A stretch of DNA of 64,000 bases from an uncultured Acetatifactor sp. (GCA_910585015.1 CAJUCT010000024.1:1-64000); one strand, 5' to 3'; shown: positions 34,428 to 44,003, numbered from the stretch's first letter. A program made the numbers and translations. The notes: a model not told the origin generated them from the letters alone.

Positions 34428-35036
34428 CTATTGCTGCTCGTTCAGATACAACTGCACCCGGTTCTGGATGATCTCCGCCACCTGCTTAGCGGTCTTGACT
34501 CCGGATAAATAGGTGCGGGCCTCCTCCAGTATGATATCCTCTATGTAATAGGTGTTTTGAGGACGGGAAACCGCCCGATCCAGAATATCCTTGTATTCCT
34601 CTGTCCAGGGGGAGCCGTCCGGCTTTGTGCGCAGCCCATGATATTGACCGCCGCCTGTAGAATATTTCCATGGAAGCTCTGTCGGGTAATCATCCATATA
34701 GACTATACTTTTCTCCAGTATGTCATTTCTGACGGGATGGGACAATTCCCTCTGCCTTTGCCAGCCAAAAAGGCTGGCCAGATAGGCGTCAATCAATTCC
34801 CTGTGCTCCGCCTGGGCGCTTACCACCAGGAAGTAATCGGCGTTCCAATAGCTTCCGTTCCCCGCCTCAGTGGGAAATCCCACCGGGTGGAACCCCTCGC
34901 CCATACGGGACAGTTCCTCGCTGAAATCCACAAAGCTCTCCATATTGGGATAGAAAGAGGCGGCGACGTCGTCCTTCATTATGGAAGGGGAAGAATTATC
35001 GCTGGTGGCCTCGTAAATACATTGACGGTTAATTAT
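34428..35036 (-). pseudogene. 5'-truncated extracellular solute-binding protein relic
   Basis: The frame encodes the C-terminal part of a family-1 type binding protein: FLVVSAQAEHRELIDAYLASL, VYMDDYP and a final EEARTYLSGVKTAKQVAEII NRVQLYLNEQ-like tail are typical of the large binding proteins of sugar ABC importers. An ATG at 34979 opens 183 codons, but coding-like sequence continues upstream of it (IYEATSDNSS) until about 35021, where it breaks into AT-rich DNA and meets a stop at 35037-35039. About 400 N-terminal residues, including the signal peptide, are missing. It is therefore a decayed remnant, lying between the terminator of the DUF4132 operon and the lacL promoter. Confidence 0.7.
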
Positions 35037-35045
35037 TTAAAACAA

Positions 35046-35074
35046 ATGACATATGACCTCAAAGGTGTTAAGAT
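35046..35074 (+). promoter_or_regulatory. Possible promoter of lacL-lacM
   Basis: ATGACA at 35046-35051 and TAAGAT at 35069-35074 are separated by 17 bases. The match to consensus is moderate. No catabolite-response palindrome was recognised nearby. Confidence 0.4.
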
Positions 35075-35112
35075 AAAGTCTATACATATCATTTATCCAA
35101 GGAGGCAGAGAG

Positions 35113-37140
35113 ATGGAGGCAGATATCAGATGGCTGGATGATCCCCAGGTGTTTCGGGTGGGGCAGGCTTTGGCCCACAGCGACCACACATACTATGCAG
35201 ATAAGGAGAGGCTGGCGGCAGGGGATTTCAACCTGCGTCAGTGCCTAAACGGGGAGTGGCAGTTTTGCTTTTCCGTGAATGCGGGCAGCAGGCCGGAGGA
35301 TTTTTACAGGGAAGACTATGACCGAAGGGACTGGGACAGCATTCCCGTGCCCATGCACATTGAGATGGCGGGGTATGACAAGATACATTATATCAATGTC
35401 ATGTACCCCTGGGAGGGGAAAATGTTCCGGCGGCCTGCCTGTACCGTCGGGGATCCCCAGACGGGGGACGGGAGTTTCAGCCAGGCATCCTATAACCCTG
35501 TAGGTTCCTATGTGAAGGTATTTGACTTAGATCCGGATCTGCGGGGCAAGCCGGTGAGCATCTGCTTCGAGGGGGTGGAGCAGGCCATGTATCTGTGGCT
35601 CAACGGGCACTTCATCGGCTATGCGGAGGACAGCTTCACCCCCTCGGAATTTCTCTTAACCCCCTACATCCGGGACCAGGGCAATGTGCTGGCGGTGGAG
35701 GTACATAAGCGCAGCACGGCCAGTTACCTGGAGGACCAGGATTTTTTCCGCTTCTTCGGCATATTCCGGAGTGTGTACCTGTATGCCCGGCCCTGCCTGC
35801 ATGTGGAAGATATGTGGGCCAGGCCCAGGCTTTTGCAGGATAATGCCAGCGGCAGTCTGGAGTTGGATATCCAATTGACTGCCTGGGGACAGGCCGCCAT
35901 GGCGCTCTGCGGGGAGAATGCCAGCGCCCTGTGGGTTGGCAGGGATGATGGTGTGGGGAACTGCGCTGTCTCTGACCAGAAAACCGGAAATGCGGGAAGT
36001 GCCACAAATGTAACGGATGAAAGCATGTCCTGCCCATACCGGGTACAGATTGCCTTGGAAGATGTGTCAGGCAGGTCCTGCTGGTCCATGCAGCTTCCGG
36101 CGGCCCGCAGCATCCACATAGAGCCTCAGCACATAGGCGCCGTGAGCCCCTGGGACAACCACAACCCTTACCTGTACCATCTGCTGATCACCCTGTTGGG
36201 GCCCCGGGGAGAGGTATTGGAGTTGGTGCCCTATGACATAGGCTTCCGGCGGATTGAGATTGTGGATAAAGTTATACACTTAAATGGAAAGCGCCTTATT
36301 TTCACCGGTGTGAACCGTCACGAGTGGAACCCCCAAAGCGGCAGGGTCATCTCTGCGGGGGATATGGAACAGGATATCCGTATTTTTGAGGAAAGTAACA
36401 TCAATGCGGTGCGCACCTGCCATTATCCGGACCAGATTCCCTGGTACTATCTGTGCGACAGCCATGGTATCTATATGATCTCGGAGACCAATCTGGAGAC
36501 TCACGGTTCCTGGCAGAAACCCGGGGGAGACGAACCTTCCTGGAATGTGCCCGGCAGCTTCCCACAGTGGCGTGAGGCGGTGCTGGACCGGGCCAGAACC
36601 CATTTTGAAACTTTCAAAAACCACCCGGCCATCCTGATGTGGTCCCTGGGCAATGAGTCCTTTGCGGGGGAGAACATTGCCGCCATGAACGCCCTTTTCA
36701 AGGAGAAGGACCCGGATCGGCTGGTGCATTATGAGGGTGTGGCACATGCCCGGGAATATGAGGACCGGATCTCGGACGTGGAGAGTCAGATGTATGCCAG
36801 CCCGGAAACGATTGTCGAATATCTGACAAACCACCCCAAAAAGCCGTTTATCCTCTGTGAGTACATGCATGATATGGGCAATTCCCTGGGCGGCATGAAA
36901 TCCTATATGGATCTGCTGGATCGGTTTGAAATGTATCAGGGAGGCTTTATCTGGGACTATATGGACCAGGCCATCGAGGTGGAGGATTCTGTCACGGGCA
37001 AAAAGGTGCTGCGCTACGGCGGCGATTTTGACGACAGACCCTCGGACTATGAGTTTTCGGGCAACGGTATCCTGTTTGCGGACAGAACGCCCAAACCGGC
37101 GCTGCAGGAAGTGAAGTACTATTATGGAAAGTATCAATAA
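35113..37140 (+). CDS. lacL: Beta-galactosidase large subunit (GH2, LacL-type)
   Basis: The 675-residue protein corresponds to the N-terminal two thirds of LacZ: sugar-binding domain, immunoglobulin-like domain and the catalytic TIM barrel of glycoside hydrolase family 2. The acid/base glutamate lies in WSLGNES near residue 513 and the nucleophile glutamate in ILCEYMHDMGNSLGG near residue 581; FIWDYMDQ follows. It stops after the barrel (PKPALQEVKYYYGKYQ), where LacZ would continue, and the missing C-terminal domain is supplied by the next gene after 18 bases. This is the heterodimeric LacL/LacM arrangement known from lactobacilli. It cleaves beta-galactosides in the cytoplasm; no signal peptide is present. 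AGGAGG precedes the ATG. Confidence 0.92.
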   Translation: MEADIRWLDDPQVFRVGQALAHSDHTYYADKERLAAGDFNLRQCLNGEWQFCFSVNAGSRPEDFYREDYDRRDWDSIPVPMHIEMAGYDKIHYINVMYPWEGKMFRRPACTVGDPQTGDGSFSQASYNPVGSYVKVFDLDPDLRGKPVSICFEGVEQAMYLWLNGHFIGYAEDSFTPSEFLLTPYIRDQGNVLAVEVHKRSTASYLEDQDFFRFFGIFRSVYLYARPCLHVEDMWARPRLLQDNASGSLELDIQLTAWGQAAMALCGENASALWVGRDDGVGNCAVSDQKTGNAGSATNVTDESMSCPYRVQIALEDVSGRSCWSMQLPAARSIHIEPQHIGAVSPWDNHNPYLYHLLITLLGPRGEVLELVPYDIGFRRIEIVDKVIHLNGKRLIFTGVNRHEWNPQSGRVISAGDMEQDIRIFEESNINAVRTCHYPDQIPWYYLCDSHGIYMISETNLETHGSWQKPGGDEPSWNVPGSFPQWREAVLDRARTHFETFKNHPAILMWSLGNESFAGENIAAMNALFKEKDPDRLVHYEGVAHAREYEDRISDVESQMYASPETIVEYLTNHPKKPFILCEYMHDMGNSLGGMKSYMDLLDRFEMYQGGFIWDYMDQAIEVEDSVTGKKVLRYGGDFDDRPSDYEFSGNGILFADRTPKPALQEVKYYYGKYQ

Positions 37141-37158
37141 GGAGGCAGAGGTACACTC

Positions 37159-38121
37159 ATGAAAGTGATATATGGAGACTGCAGTCTGGGCCTGCAGGGC
37201 GATAAATTTGACTACATTTTTAACTATGGCGCCAGAGCCCTGGAATCGTTGGTAAAAAACGGTCGTGAGTGGATGTACCGGGGACCGGTGCCCACCTTCT
37301 GGCGGGCCCTGACGGACAATGACCGGGGCAACGGCCTGCACCTGCGCAGCGGCATGTGGCTGGCGGCGGATCAGTTCATCCGCTATAAGGAGGTGCGGGT
37401 GCTGGTGGACGGCAAGGATAAGCGCCAGCCGGACCCCAGGGGGAACAACCGGTATACGGGACAGGAGACCGCGGCGGCGGTGGAGATCCTTTATACCTAT
37501 GAGACTATCACTGTGCCTGCCGCCAAAGTGCAGGTGAGTTACCAGGTGGATGTCCGGGGGCGGATTTTGGTAAAAGTACATTATTATGGCAAAGAGGAAC
37601 TGCCGGAACTGCCTGCGTTTGGTATGCGCTTTGTTTTGCCTGCACTGGCCACGGGATTTACCTATGAGGGCCTTTCAGGCGAGACTTATCCGGATCGCAT
37701 GGCAGGCGGCGTTCCGGGGATATATGAGGTGGAAGGGCTGCCGGTGACGCCCCATCTGGTGCCTCAGGACTGCGGGATGCATATGGAAAGCAAATGGGTG
37801 CGCATCCATCCGGGCAGAGCCATGAGCAATGTGACAAAGGGTCCTCTGGCTCTGTCCGCCAGGGGATGTTCCGACGGGGAAGATTCCCTGGAGATTCATA
37901 TGGCGGATGCCCCCTTTGCCTTCTCCTGCCTGCCCTACACGGCCCAGGAGTTGGAGAATGCCACTCACCAGGAGGAACTGCCCCCCGCCAGGCGTACCGT
38001 GCTCTGTGTGCTGGGCGCGGTGAGGGGCGTGGGCGGCATAGACAGCTGGGGCGCTGAGCCGGAGCCGGCCTACCGCATAGACGCGGCCCGGGACATCTGT
38101 TACAGCTTTTGGATCGTCTGA
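37159..38121 (+). CDS. lacM: Beta-galactosidase small subunit (LacM-type)
   Basis: The 320-residue protein matches the C-terminal domain of LacZ (Bgal_small_N): the segments FNYGARALESLVKNGREW, PVPTFWRALTDNDRGNG and, near the end, HQEELPP are characteristic. In LacZ this domain completes the active site of the neighbouring subunit, so lacL alone should not be fully active. It begins 18 bases after the lacL stop, with GGAGG as ribosome site, and the two genes form one transcription unit. The pair has normal lengths for LacL and LacM. A promoter for the following transporter genes starts 36 bases after this stop. Confidence 0.92.
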   Translation: MKVIYGDCSLGLQGDKFDYIFNYGARALESLVKNGREWMYRGPVPTFWRALTDNDRGNGLHLRSGMWLAADQFIRYKEVRVLVDGKDKRQPDPRGNNRYTGQETAAAVEILYTYETITVPAAKVQVSYQVDVRGRILVKVHYYGKEELPELPAFGMRFVLPALATGFTYEGLSGETYPDRMAGGVPGIYEVEGLPVTPHLVPQDCGMHMESKWVRIHPGRAMSNVTKGPLALSARGCSDGEDSLEIHMADAPFAFSCLPYTAQELENATHQEELPPARRTVLCVLGAVRGVGGIDSWGAEPEPAYRIDAARDICYSFWIV

Positions 38122-38156
38122 TATACGGACGCAAAATAGGTTTGCTTGAAAAGTAT

Positions 38157-38185
38157 TTGCCATATTATTAAGAAGATGGTATACT
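38157..38185 (+). promoter_or_regulatory. sigma-A promoter of the amino-acid ABC transporter
   Basis: TTGCCA at 38157-38162 and TATACT at 38180-38185 are separated by 17 bases. Transcription would begin near 38192, which argues that the permease starts at the ATG at 38246 and not at the ATG at 38192. Confidence 0.7.
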
Positions 38186-38245
38186 TCATAAATGCCTATG
38201 TTTTTTATAGGAATACAATATGCGGCAGGGGAGCGACAGGCGACA

Positions 38246-38968
38246 ATGAGTGACAGGCTTCTGGGAATTATTGTGGATTCCTTTACCAAAATCTTAATAC
38301 CGGGCATCAAAGTGACGATACCGCTTACGGTGCTGTCATTTTCCTTTGCGATGGTGATCGCGGTGATTGTGGCCATGATCCAGTTTGCCAATGTAAAAGT
38401 ACTTAAGCAGGTCAGCCGCTTCTATATATGGGTGGTCAGGGGGACGCCTCTGTTGGTGCAGCTGTATGTGATCTTCTATGGGCTGCCGGGTTTGGGGATT
38501 ATCATTGACCCCTTTCCCTGCGCGGTGCTGGTGTTCTCCATCAATGAGGGCGCCTACTGCGCGGAGACCATGCGGGCGGCGCTGGAGTCCGTGCCCAAGG
38601 GACAGATTGAGGCGGGGTACTGTGTGGGCATGAGTTACCTGCAGATCATGCGGCGTATCGTGCTGCCCCAGGCGCTGCGTATCGCCTTTCCGCCCCTGTC
38701 CAACTCTTTGATCAGCATGGTGAAAGACACCTCCCTGGCGGCGAATATCACGGTGGTGGAGATGTTCATGGCCACCCAGCGGATCGTGGCCAGGACCTAT
38801 GAGCCGCTGGCCCTGTATATTGAGGTGGGATTGATCTACCTGCTGTTCTGCACGGTGCTGACAGGACTGCAGCATCTGGGAGAACGCAAGCTCAGCGTCG
38901 CAGCGGATAGGAGGAAGGACCCTTGGTACAGGCACATAATATCACTAAGTCGTTTCAGGCGCAGGTAG
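38246..38968 (+). CDS. Amino-acid ABC transporter permease
   Basis: The protein of 240 residues is a His/Glu/Gln/Arg-family permease. Membrane segments include TIPLTVLSFSFAMVIAVIVAM and the C-terminal YIEVGLIYLLFCTVL. Typical features are VVRGTPLLVQLYVIFYGLP and the EAA loop for contact with the ATPase, EAGYCVGMSYLQIMRRIVLPQALR. The frame extends upstream to 38192, but the promoter position favours the ATG at 38246; its ribosome site is weak (GGGGAG, 12 bases away). It overlaps the ATPase gene by 46 bases. With the two following genes it makes a complete importer of the polar-amino-acid class; the binding protein suggests cystine. Confidence 0.88.
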   Translation: MSDRLLGIIVDSFTKILIPGIKVTIPLTVLSFSFAMVIAVIVAMIQFANVKVLKQVSRFYIWVVRGTPLLVQLYVIFYGLPGLGIIIDPFPCAVLVFSINEGAYCAETMRAALESVPKGQIEAGYCVGMSYLQIMRRIVLPQALRIAFPPLSNSLISMVKDTSLAANITVVEMFMATQRIVARTYEPLALYIEVGLIYLLFCTVLTGLQHLGERKLSVAADRRKDPWYRHIISLSRFRRR

Positions 38969-39663
38969 TCCTGCGGGGAGTGGATCTCTCTGTGGAAAAG
39001 GGGGATGTGGTGGCCATTCTGGGTCCCAGCGGTTCCGGAAAAACCACGCTGCTGCGCTGCTTGAACTTTCTGGAGACGGCGGACGGCGGCACTCTGGAAT
39101 TTGACGGGGAGACTTTTCAGATGGGACAGGTGTCCAAGAAGGACATAGCCAGGCTGCGGAAAAAGACGGCCTTTGTGTTTCAGAGTTACAATTTGTTCAG
39201 CAACAAGACGGCTCTGCAGAATGTGACGGAGGGTCTGATCATAGGGCGCGGAATGGATAAGGCAAAGGCCGCGGAGATCGGCAGGCGGGCGCTGGATAAG
39301 GTGGGGCTTTCGGACCGCTATGGCTACTATCCTCACCAGCTCTCCGGCGGACAGCAGCAGAGGGTGGGGATCGCCCGGGCGCTGGCCACGGACCCGGAGA
39401 TCATCTATTTTGACGAGCCCACTTCGGCGCTGGATCCGGAACTTATCGGAGAGGTGCTTACCGTGATGCGGCAGCTGGCGGAAGAGGGTATGACCATGCT
39501 GGTAGTTACCCACGAGATGAGTTTTGCCCGCAATGTGTCCAACAAGGTGATCTTCATGGAGGATGGCCGTGTGCTGGAACAATGCGGATCCAGAGAATTT
39601 TTTGAGAACCCCAGGGAGGAGCGCGTCAAGGCGTTCCTGCAGACTCTGAGAGGGGGAGTATAG
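38923..39663 (+). CDS. Amino-acid ABC transporter ATP-binding protein
   Basis: The 246-residue ATPase has Walker A GPSGSGKTT near residue 36, a Q-loop in VFQSYNLFSNKTA, the signature LSGGQQQRVGIARAL near residue 140, Walker B IIYFDEPTSALDPE and the switch histidine in VVTHEM. It is of the GlnQ/TcyC type and drives uptake through the permease encoded just before it. The start codon is TTG at 38923, supported by AGGAGG seven bases upstream, and it lies inside the end of the permease gene. No odd features were seen. Confidence 0.92.
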   Translation: MVQAHNITKSFQAQVVLRGVDLSVEKGDVVAILGPSGSGKTTLLRCLNFLETADGGTLEFDGETFQMGQVSKKDIARLRKKTAFVFQSYNLFSNKTALQNVTEGLIIGRGMDKAKAAEIGRRALDKVGLSDRYGYYPHQLSGGQQQRVGIARALATDPEIIYFDEPTSALDPELIGEVLTVMRQLAEEGMTMLVVTHEMSFARNVSNKVIFMEDGRVLEQCGSREFFENPREERVKAFLQTLRGGV

Positions 39664-39780
39664 AGGAAGCGATGCAGGTTTAGGAGGGATCCTATGGATT
39701 TCTGCAGGGGCTTTGAGGCGGAAAAATTGTAAAGAAGGAATTTGGAGATAATACTGAAAATGACTTGGAGGAGTGAGATT

Positions 39781-40587
39781 ATGAAGAAAAAATTGGTCAG
39801 TATTGCCATGGCGGGTCTGATGGCGTTCAGCCTGGCGGCCTGCGGCAACGGCGGCGAGCAAAACGCGGAGGCTGGAGATCTGCTGCAGCAGATTCAAGAT
39901 AAGGGGACACTCACCGTAGCCATGGAGGGCACCTGGGCCCCCTGGACTTATCATGATGAGAACGACAACCTGGTGGGCTTTGACGTGGAGGTGGCGCGGA
40001 AGATCGCGGAGAAGCTGGGCGTGGAGGTAACTTTCGTGGAAGGCGAATGGGACGGCCTCTTTGCCGGACTGGACAGCGGCCGCTATGATATGGTGATCAA
40101 CGGTGTGGAGATCACCGATGAGCGGGCCGAGAAGTATGATTTCAGCGAGCCCTACGGCTATATCCGCACGGCGCTTATTGTGGCCAGCGACAATGAGGAC
40201 ATCAAGACCTTTGAGGATTTAAGCGGCAAGACCACCACCAACAGCATGGCCAGCACCTATATGACCTTGGCGGAGAGTTATGGCGCCACGGTAACCCCTG
40301 TGGATTCCCTGGATCAGACCCTGGATCTGGTGGTGGCGGGCAGAGTGGATGCCACGCTGAATGCGGAGGTATCTTTCTATGACTATATGAATGTGCATCC
40401 CGACGCGCCGGTAAAGGTGGTGGCTCTCACCGACGACGCTTCCCACGTGTCCATTCCCATCCGCAAGGAGGAGGCCACAGCGGCCTTCAAGGCGGCAGTG
40501 GATCAGGCTATCCGGGAGTTGAAAGAGTCGGGTGAACTGGCGGAGATCTCCGTCAAATATTTTGGAAGTGATATCACGAGGGAATAA
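39781..40587 (+). CDS. Cystine-type amino-acid-binding lipoprotein
   Basis: The 268-residue precursor has a short signal peptide with lipobox LAAC (about residues 16-19), so the protein is lipid-anchored outside the cell. The mature part is a family-3 binding protein: GTLTVAMEGTWAPWTYHDEN, GFDVEVARKIAEKLGV, EWDGLFAGLDSGRYDMVING and EKYDFSEPYGY resemble cystine-binding FliY/TcyA proteins more than glutamine or arginine ones. GGAGG precedes the ATG at 39781; the frame upstream of it is not needed. It is the last gene of the permease-ATPase-binding protein operon, separated from the ATPase by 117 bases. The substrate call is from remembered resemblance only. Confidence 0.88.
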   Translation: MKKKLVSIAMAGLMAFSLAACGNGGEQNAEAGDLLQQIQDKGTLTVAMEGTWAPWTYHDENDNLVGFDVEVARKIAEKLGVEVTFVEGEWDGLFAGLDSGRYDMVINGVEITDERAEKYDFSEPYGYIRTALIVASDNEDIKTFEDLSGKTTTNSMASTYMTLAESYGATVTPVDSLDQTLDLVVAGRVDATLNAEVSFYDYMNVHPDAPVKVVALTDDASHVSIPIRKEEATAAFKAAVDQAIRELKESGELAEISVKYFGSDITRE

Positions 40588-40647
40588 TTGACAGCAGCCG
40601 GACGGTTCCGCAAGGGAGAGCTGCGGCATGACAGGGAGCAGAGCGGT

Positions 40648-42276
40648 ATGGAAGTAAAAAGGACGAGAAAGATTGTGTTTGCGGCAGTGACAGGGATCAT
40701 CACAGGATTCCAATACGCGGCGGGAAGCCGTCTGGACCGGCAGGATACCTTGGATCTGCGGGATGCCTCCTTCTATTTAAGCTGGCTTGTAATCAGTGTT
40801 GCCGCGGCTTCTATCGTCTACGTGATCTGGTGGTTCGCTAATAAATTGTGGACAGACAGGATGACTTCCGGCAGGAAAGAGGAAAACAGAAGTCATGGCG
40901 GGGTGGAATTTACCCCGCTTTTTCTGCATCTGTTCTATACCGGGGTCTTGCTGCTCTGCTGGCTGCCCGCGCTTCTCTCCATTGTGCCCGGCGTGTTTTC
41001 CTATGATGCCTATGCGGAGTGGGAACAGGTAAAAACGGGCTTGATCACCTCCCACCACCCGGTGCTCCACGTGCTGCTGGTGGGGGGCCTGCTGGAAGGT
41101 TTCCACAGGCTCACGGGCAGTTACAATGTGGGGATTTGTGTCTATTCGCTGCTTCAGATGTTCCTGGTGGCCAATGTCCTGGCTTTCACCGTCACTTTTA
41201 TGAAAAAAAGAGGGATTGGGCGAGGGGGGAGGATCCTTTCGCTGTTCTTCTATGGACTGTCGCCGGTGCTTGCGCTGTTCTCCATATGCACCACCAAGGA
41301 TGTGCTGTTCGCCGCCTGTCAGCTGCTGTTGATGCTGTTTGTGCTGCGCCTCACAGGGGAGCAGGAGCGTTTTTTTGCGGAGAGGAAGGCCCAGGCCGGT
41401 TTTGTCCTGGCTGCGCTGGGCACCATGATCCTGCGCAACAATGGGCTGTATATCGCCCTGGTGATGCTGGCGGTGTTGTTTTTTTTCTGTAGAAGGTATT
41501 GGAGGAGATATGTGCTGCTGACGGCGGTGACGCTGCTGCTGTACGGGGTCTATGCGGGTCCCCTGTATGCCACTTTGTCCGTCACTCCCGGAGGAATTGA
41601 GGAGATGCTGCCTGTGCCCATTCAGCAGCTGGCCAGGGTATACCACTATGAGTACGATTCCCTGGACGCCGGGGAGCTGGAACTGCTCTACCGGGTGCTG
41701 CCCAGGGAGAATTTGGAGGCATATAAGCCCACGGTGGCCGACCCGGTGAAGAGCGGCTTTGACCGGGAGGGCTTTGCCGCCAACCGCAGGGAATTTTTTG
41801 AACTGTGGATGCGCTGGGGGCTGGAGCATCCCCTGACTTATATCAATTCCTTTCTGGTGACTACGGTGGACTTTTGGTATCCCGGCGCCGTGATGGACGG
41901 CTACAAGGATCCCTATGGCAGAAGCAGCTACTTTGACTACCGGGTGGCGGAGCCGGGACAGGAGGTAGTGCTGCTTAAAGGGCTGCATGAATTTTATGAG
42001 AAGCTGTCCTGGGACAAGGCGGCGCAGCAGAAACCGCTGGCTTTTCTGACGCTGAGTCCGGGATGGTATTTTCTGGTGTTTGTGGTAGTGTTCATGTATC
42101 TGTGGTGCTATAAAAAGAGGAAGCTGCTGCTTCCCTTGCTGGTTCCTCTGCTGACCATGGCCACAGTGCTGCTAGGACCCATGGCGCTGGTCAGATATGT
42201 GCTGATTTTCTTTTATGGGTTCCCGCTGATTATGGCTATGCTCTTAAGGCCGGAGGCATTTCTTGCAAAAGAGTAA
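40648..42276 (+). CDS. Multi-pass membrane protein (DUF6020-like, possible glycosyltransferase)
   Basis: The protein of about 542 residues has a dozen hydrophobic segments. An early loop carries PGVFSYDAYAEWEQVKTG followed by SHHPVLHVLLVGG, an arrangement of D and H residues often found in lipid-linked sugar transferases and in DUF6020 proteins. A long outer loop (about 320-430) follows, then membrane helices again near the C-terminus. The start is uncertain; the ATG at 40648 precedes the first membrane helix, and a weak AGGGAG lies upstream. It follows the amino-acid transporter and converges on the minus-strand membrane protein at 42303 with a gap of only 26 bases and no terminator. A role in cell-envelope glycosylation is inference. 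Confidence 0.7.
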   Translation: MEVKRTRKIVFAAVTGIITGFQYAAGSRLDRQDTLDLRDASFYLSWLVISVAAASIVYVIWWFANKLWTDRMTSGRKEENRSHGGVEFTPLFLHLFYTGVLLLCWLPALLSIVPGVFSYDAYAEWEQVKTGLITSHHPVLHVLLVGGLLEGFHRLTGSYNVGICVYSLLQMFLVANVLAFTVTFMKKRGIGRGGRILSLFFYGLSPVLALFSICTTKDVLFAACQLLLMLFVLRLTGEQERFFAERKAQAGFVLAALGTMILRNNGLYIALVMLAVLFFFCRRYWRRYVLLTAVTLLLYGVYAGPLYATLSVTPGGIEEMLPVPIQQLARVYHYEYDSLDAGELELLYRVLPRENLEAYKPTVADPVKSGFDREGFAANRREFFELWMRWGLEHPLTYINSFLVTTVDFWYPGAVMDGYKDPYGRSSYFDYRVAEPGQEVVLLKGLHEFYEKLSWDKAAQQKPLAFLTLSPGWYFLVFVVVFMYLWCYKKRKLLLPLLVPLLTMATVLLGPMALVRYVLIFFYGFPLIMAMLLRPEAFLAKE

Positions 42277-42302
42277 CCTTTGCTCCCCTGCTCTGTTTGA
42301 AA

Positions 42303-44003
42303 TCATTCCTGCCGGGTCTGGTAGATCACCAGATAGTCATTGACACCGACGGGGGACTCCTGACAGGTTTCCCCCACATAGCCTATGACCCAGGGATCGC
42401 TGTAGAGCAGTCCGGCATCGCAGACCACATAATCCGGTACCTTGTCAGGATGCAGGCTGAACCAGGACAGAACCTTGTGGTCAAAGGTGGGCGAACAGAT
42501 GGTGGAGGGAGTGGCGTACTCCAGATCCTTCATCAGGTACAAATCCGTGTCGGAACCCATATAGAACACTTTTGCGCCCTCGGGAAGCAGATCGGTGATC
42601 AGCCGGTAATTATCCCTATAGCGGAGGACAGAGGGGGTGTCGGCAACCAGCCCCAGGGCGGGTCCCTGGCGCAGGAGGCTGATGTCGTCCAGAATCGTTT
42701 CGTGCCGGCCGCCGGTGGTGCGCTGCATGTAACACCGGCCAAACATAAGCACACATACCCATAGCGCCAGTATGGCCCGAGGCATGAGCCGGAGCCTGCC
42801 GGTGTTTTTTTCTGCCAATAATTCTCTCAGCTGGGGCAGGGACAGGATGCCTATGGCGCTGGGGGCCAGGAAGGGCAGGGACACCAGCAGCGGGTGGTTG
42901 CTGAACAACAGAATGCCCGCAAAGGCGGTCAAAGGCACCAGCACGAAGAAGCCCAGCGCCGGAGAGGAGACAAGCTTTCGTCTCAGTGCCGCCCATAATA
43001 GAAACATTGGCAGGAAAAAGTATTCCGCCATGGGATAATTGGGATACCGGCTGCCAAACAGCCAGATGCAGACCTGTCCTGCCAGGCTTACGGCTATCAG
43101 CAGCCCGCACCACAGCAGAGGGGAAAAGGGCTTTTTGGCCTTGAGACGGTAAAGCAGCTGCAACAGGAAAGCTGCCAGAGAATACCCCAGGAAGAACAGC
43201 AGAAGCTGTCCCAGCGACTGGCCGTGTCCCAGCAGGCGTTCTCCCCAGGGGGCGGAGTGGGAGCCGTCGCTGGCCACTATGGAAACCAGCGTACCCAATT
43301 GGCCCAAAGGAATATAGGACAGGAGCATCGCCAGAAAGGCCACGGCGCCCAGCAGACAAGGAGCGGCCAGGCAGGCCAGTTCCCGGAGCAGGGAGTGGGG
43401 GGAGCGGCGGCGGTAACGGATCATGCAGCCCACACAGGCGGCGAAGGCCAGCAGAGTGGAGGGATAGGACAGAACCTCCAGCGCCAGAAAACAGCCTGCA
43501 AACACCAGGTGACGCAGAGCATAACTTCCGGGCTGTGAGGCCGAAGGGCCGTAGTAACGCAGTAGGCAGAGCACCGCCAGCAGCAGACACCATATCTGTA
43601 TATTGGAAAATTCCGGCAGGAACATGATCTTGGGCAGCGCAAAGAAATAGATACCGCAGACCAGGAGGGCGTGTTCCCGGTCCAGATAACTTTTCAGTGT
43701 CCGATAGAGGCAGAAGCCCACGGCGCTGTGCAGCAACAGGCCCCAGAGCCGCAGGTACAGGACAATGCCTGTGGTGGTGTGAAATATTGCCGCATAGGGG
43801 GCCATCAACAGCATACACAGCCAGCCCGAGGTCTGGTGCGGTTCCCACAGATCCGCCAGCAGACGATCCCCTTTCAGCAACCGATAGGCCATGGACACGG
43901 CATACTGTTCGTCAATGTCATAGCCCACCAGAAGGATTTTCAATGCGGTGACGGCAAAAAGGGCCGTCAAAATAAAAGTTAAAATGCGTTTGCGTACAGT
44001 CAT
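42303..44003 (-). CDS. Multi-pass membrane protein, GT-C glycosyltransferase-like
   Basis: The 566-residue protein has about ten hydrophobic segments. After the first membrane helix comes GYDIDEQYAVSMAYRLLKGDRLLADLWEPHQTSGW, where an acidic D-x-D-E stretch sits in the first outer loop, as in GT-C transferases that use polyprenyl-phosphate sugars. The C-terminal 130 residues form a soluble domain with SDTDLYLMKDLEYATPS. It is the second gene of a minus-strand pair, 51 bases after the gene ending at 44055, with GAGGAAATG as a modest ribosome site. Function is inferred from topology and the acidic motif only; sugar donor and acceptor are unknown. Confidence 0.7.
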   Translation of the reverse strand: MTVRKRILTFILTALFAVTALKILLVGYDIDEQYAVSMAYRLLKGDRLLADLWEPHQTSGWLCMLLMAPYAAIFHTTTGIVLYLRLWGLLLHSAVGFCLYRTLKSYLDREHALLVCGIYFFALPKIMFLPEFSNIQIWCLLLAVLCLLRYYGPSASQPGSYALRHLVFAGCFLALEVLSYPSTLLAFAACVGCMIRYRRRSPHSLLRELACLAAPCLLGAVAFLAMLLSYIPLGQLGTLVSIVASDGSHSAPWGERLLGHGQSLGQLLLFFLGYSLAAFLLQLLYRLKAKKPFSPLLWCGLLIAVSLAGQVCIWLFGSRYPNYPMAEYFFLPMFLLWAALRRKLVSSPALGFFVLVPLTAFAGILLFSNHPLLVSLPFLAPSAIGILSLPQLRELLAEKNTGRLRLMPRAILALWVCVLMFGRCYMQRTTGGRHETILDDISLLRQGPALGLVADTPSVLRYRDNYRLITDLLPEGAKVFYMGSDTDLYLMKDLEYATPSTICSPTFDHKVLSWFSLHPDKVPDYVVCDAGLLYSDPWVIGYVGETCQESPVGVNDYLVIYQTRQE

